Made by a program: the position numbers and the translations under genes | Shown here: positions 5,168 through 5,456 of the stretch, in pieces | How positions within the stretch are numbered: the first letter of the stretch is position 1 | How the letters are laid out: every line of letters begins with the position of its first letter | Source of the DNA: Roseobacter sp. | Lineage (GTDB): Bacteria > Pseudomonadota > Alphaproteobacteria > Rhodobacterales > Rhodobacteraceae | DNA: 5,456 bases | Reading direction: 5' to 3' | Assembly (NCBI GenBank): GCA_024636425.1 | Contig: JAGXHB010000196.1 | Span: forward strand, 1-5,456 | Notes under the pieces: model-generated | Told to the model about the DNA's origin: nothing | Seen by the model: only the letters and a program-made list of their open reading frames with translations | The model's database searches: none

Positions 5168-5456
5168 ATGTCTTTGTTCTTGATCATCGCCCTCCCGTTT
5201 CTTGGTGCTTTGCTTCCCGGTCTGATGATTCAGGCAGGTCGGCAGACGTGCTTTATCCTGACGTTTCTGGTGACAGCCTGTGCTGCGATCGGGCTTGCCA
5301 CCCACGCTCCCGCCGTTCTGGCAGGGGAGGTGATCACGGCCAAGCTTGACTGGCTGCCGCAGCTCGGTCTGAACGTGAACCTGTTTCTCGACCCGCTGGG
5401 CTTGATGTTCGCGGGGCTGATCCTTGGCATCGGGCTGCTGATCATCACCTATGCGC
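5168..5456 (+). CDS. mrpA: Mrp-type Na+/H+ antiporter subunit A, 5' end (cut by window edge)
   Basis: The first 96 residues of a membrane protein that continues past the window. It begins MSLFLIIALPFLGALLPGL and shows three hydrophobic segments: about 2-21, 28-52 and 72-95. Between the last two is LDWLPQLGLNVNLFLDPLG, matching the N-terminus of MrpA/MnhA/PhaA, where a W-x-P-x-x-G-L-N stretch precedes F-x-x-D-x-L-G and a membrane helix. Subunit A is the large NuoL-like subunit of the multisubunit antiporter that exports Na+ (or K+) in exchange for protons across the inner membrane, important for pH and salt homeostasis in marine bacteria. The remaining mrp genes should follow to the right. The Shine-Dalgarno is weak (GGA about 12 bases upstream); the start rests on the family N-terminus and the lack of an in-frame ATG between the TAG at 5090 and 5168. 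NuoL is the main alternative but fits the N-terminus less well. Confidence 0.85.
   Translation, partial: MSLFLIIALPFLGALLPGLMIQAGRQTCFILTFLVTACAAIGLATHAPAVLAGEVITAKLDWLPQLGLNVNLFLDPLGLMFAGLILGIGLLIITYA

Noticed and set aside
5071..5349. A 92-codon open frame on the + strand over the start of mrpA
   Set aside because: It overlaps the real mrpA frame in another phase, is Cys/Ser/Arg-rich without a domain, and has no good Shine-Dalgarno.

Overview
The window looks like an ordinary chromosomal segment of a marine alphaproteobacterium, most likely Rhodobacterales (Roseobacter group). This rests on GC-rich coding sequence with strong third-position G/C, and on gene neighbours and protein sequences I recognise as typical of that group. 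I see no mobile element, CRISPR array, rRNA or tRNA gene.

Layout. (1) 20-409 (+): a stand-alone receiver-domain response regulator. (2) 436-461: a hairpin between convergent genes, probably a shared terminator. (3) 2823 down to 479 (-): a tight three-gene operon transcribed leftward. It encodes a small 'virulence factor' family protein of unknown function, a divergent methylenetetrahydrofolate reductase, and a stand-alone pterin-binding methyltetrahydrofolate:corrinoid methyltransferase. The spacers are about 29 and 12 bp and each holds a Shine-Dalgarno sequence. (4) 2824-3074: a divergent intergenic region with a run of inverted repeats. Two of them have G.T positions that would be G.U pairs only in a rightward (+) RNA, so it may be a structured leader or a small RNA. 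(5) 3075-4190 and 4190-4930 (+): a short Ppx/GppA phosphatase translationally coupled (1-bp overlap) to rlmE, the 23S rRNA 2'-O-methyltransferase. (6) 4931-5167: an AT-richer intergenic region with a small dyad and a good -10-like hexamer. (7) 5168 to the window end (+): the 5' end of mrpA, first subunit of the Mrp multisubunit Na+/H+ antiporter.

How they work together. The leftward operon joins production or oxidation of 5-methyl-THF (reductase) with methyl transfer between folate and a corrinoid protein (methyltransferase). This is the folate half of a split, multi-protein methionine synthase, or a route that feeds methyl groups from methylated osmolytes into folate. The corrinoid and homocysteine-binding partners are not in the window. 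The ppx/gppA-rlmE pair links polyphosphate or (p)ppGpp metabolism with ribosome maturation. The regulator and mrpA are separate units.

The most promising candidate for undescribed biology is the small first gene of the folate operon together with the atypical reductase beside it. Next is the structured intergenic region. Nothing here is an obviously new defence or mobile system.
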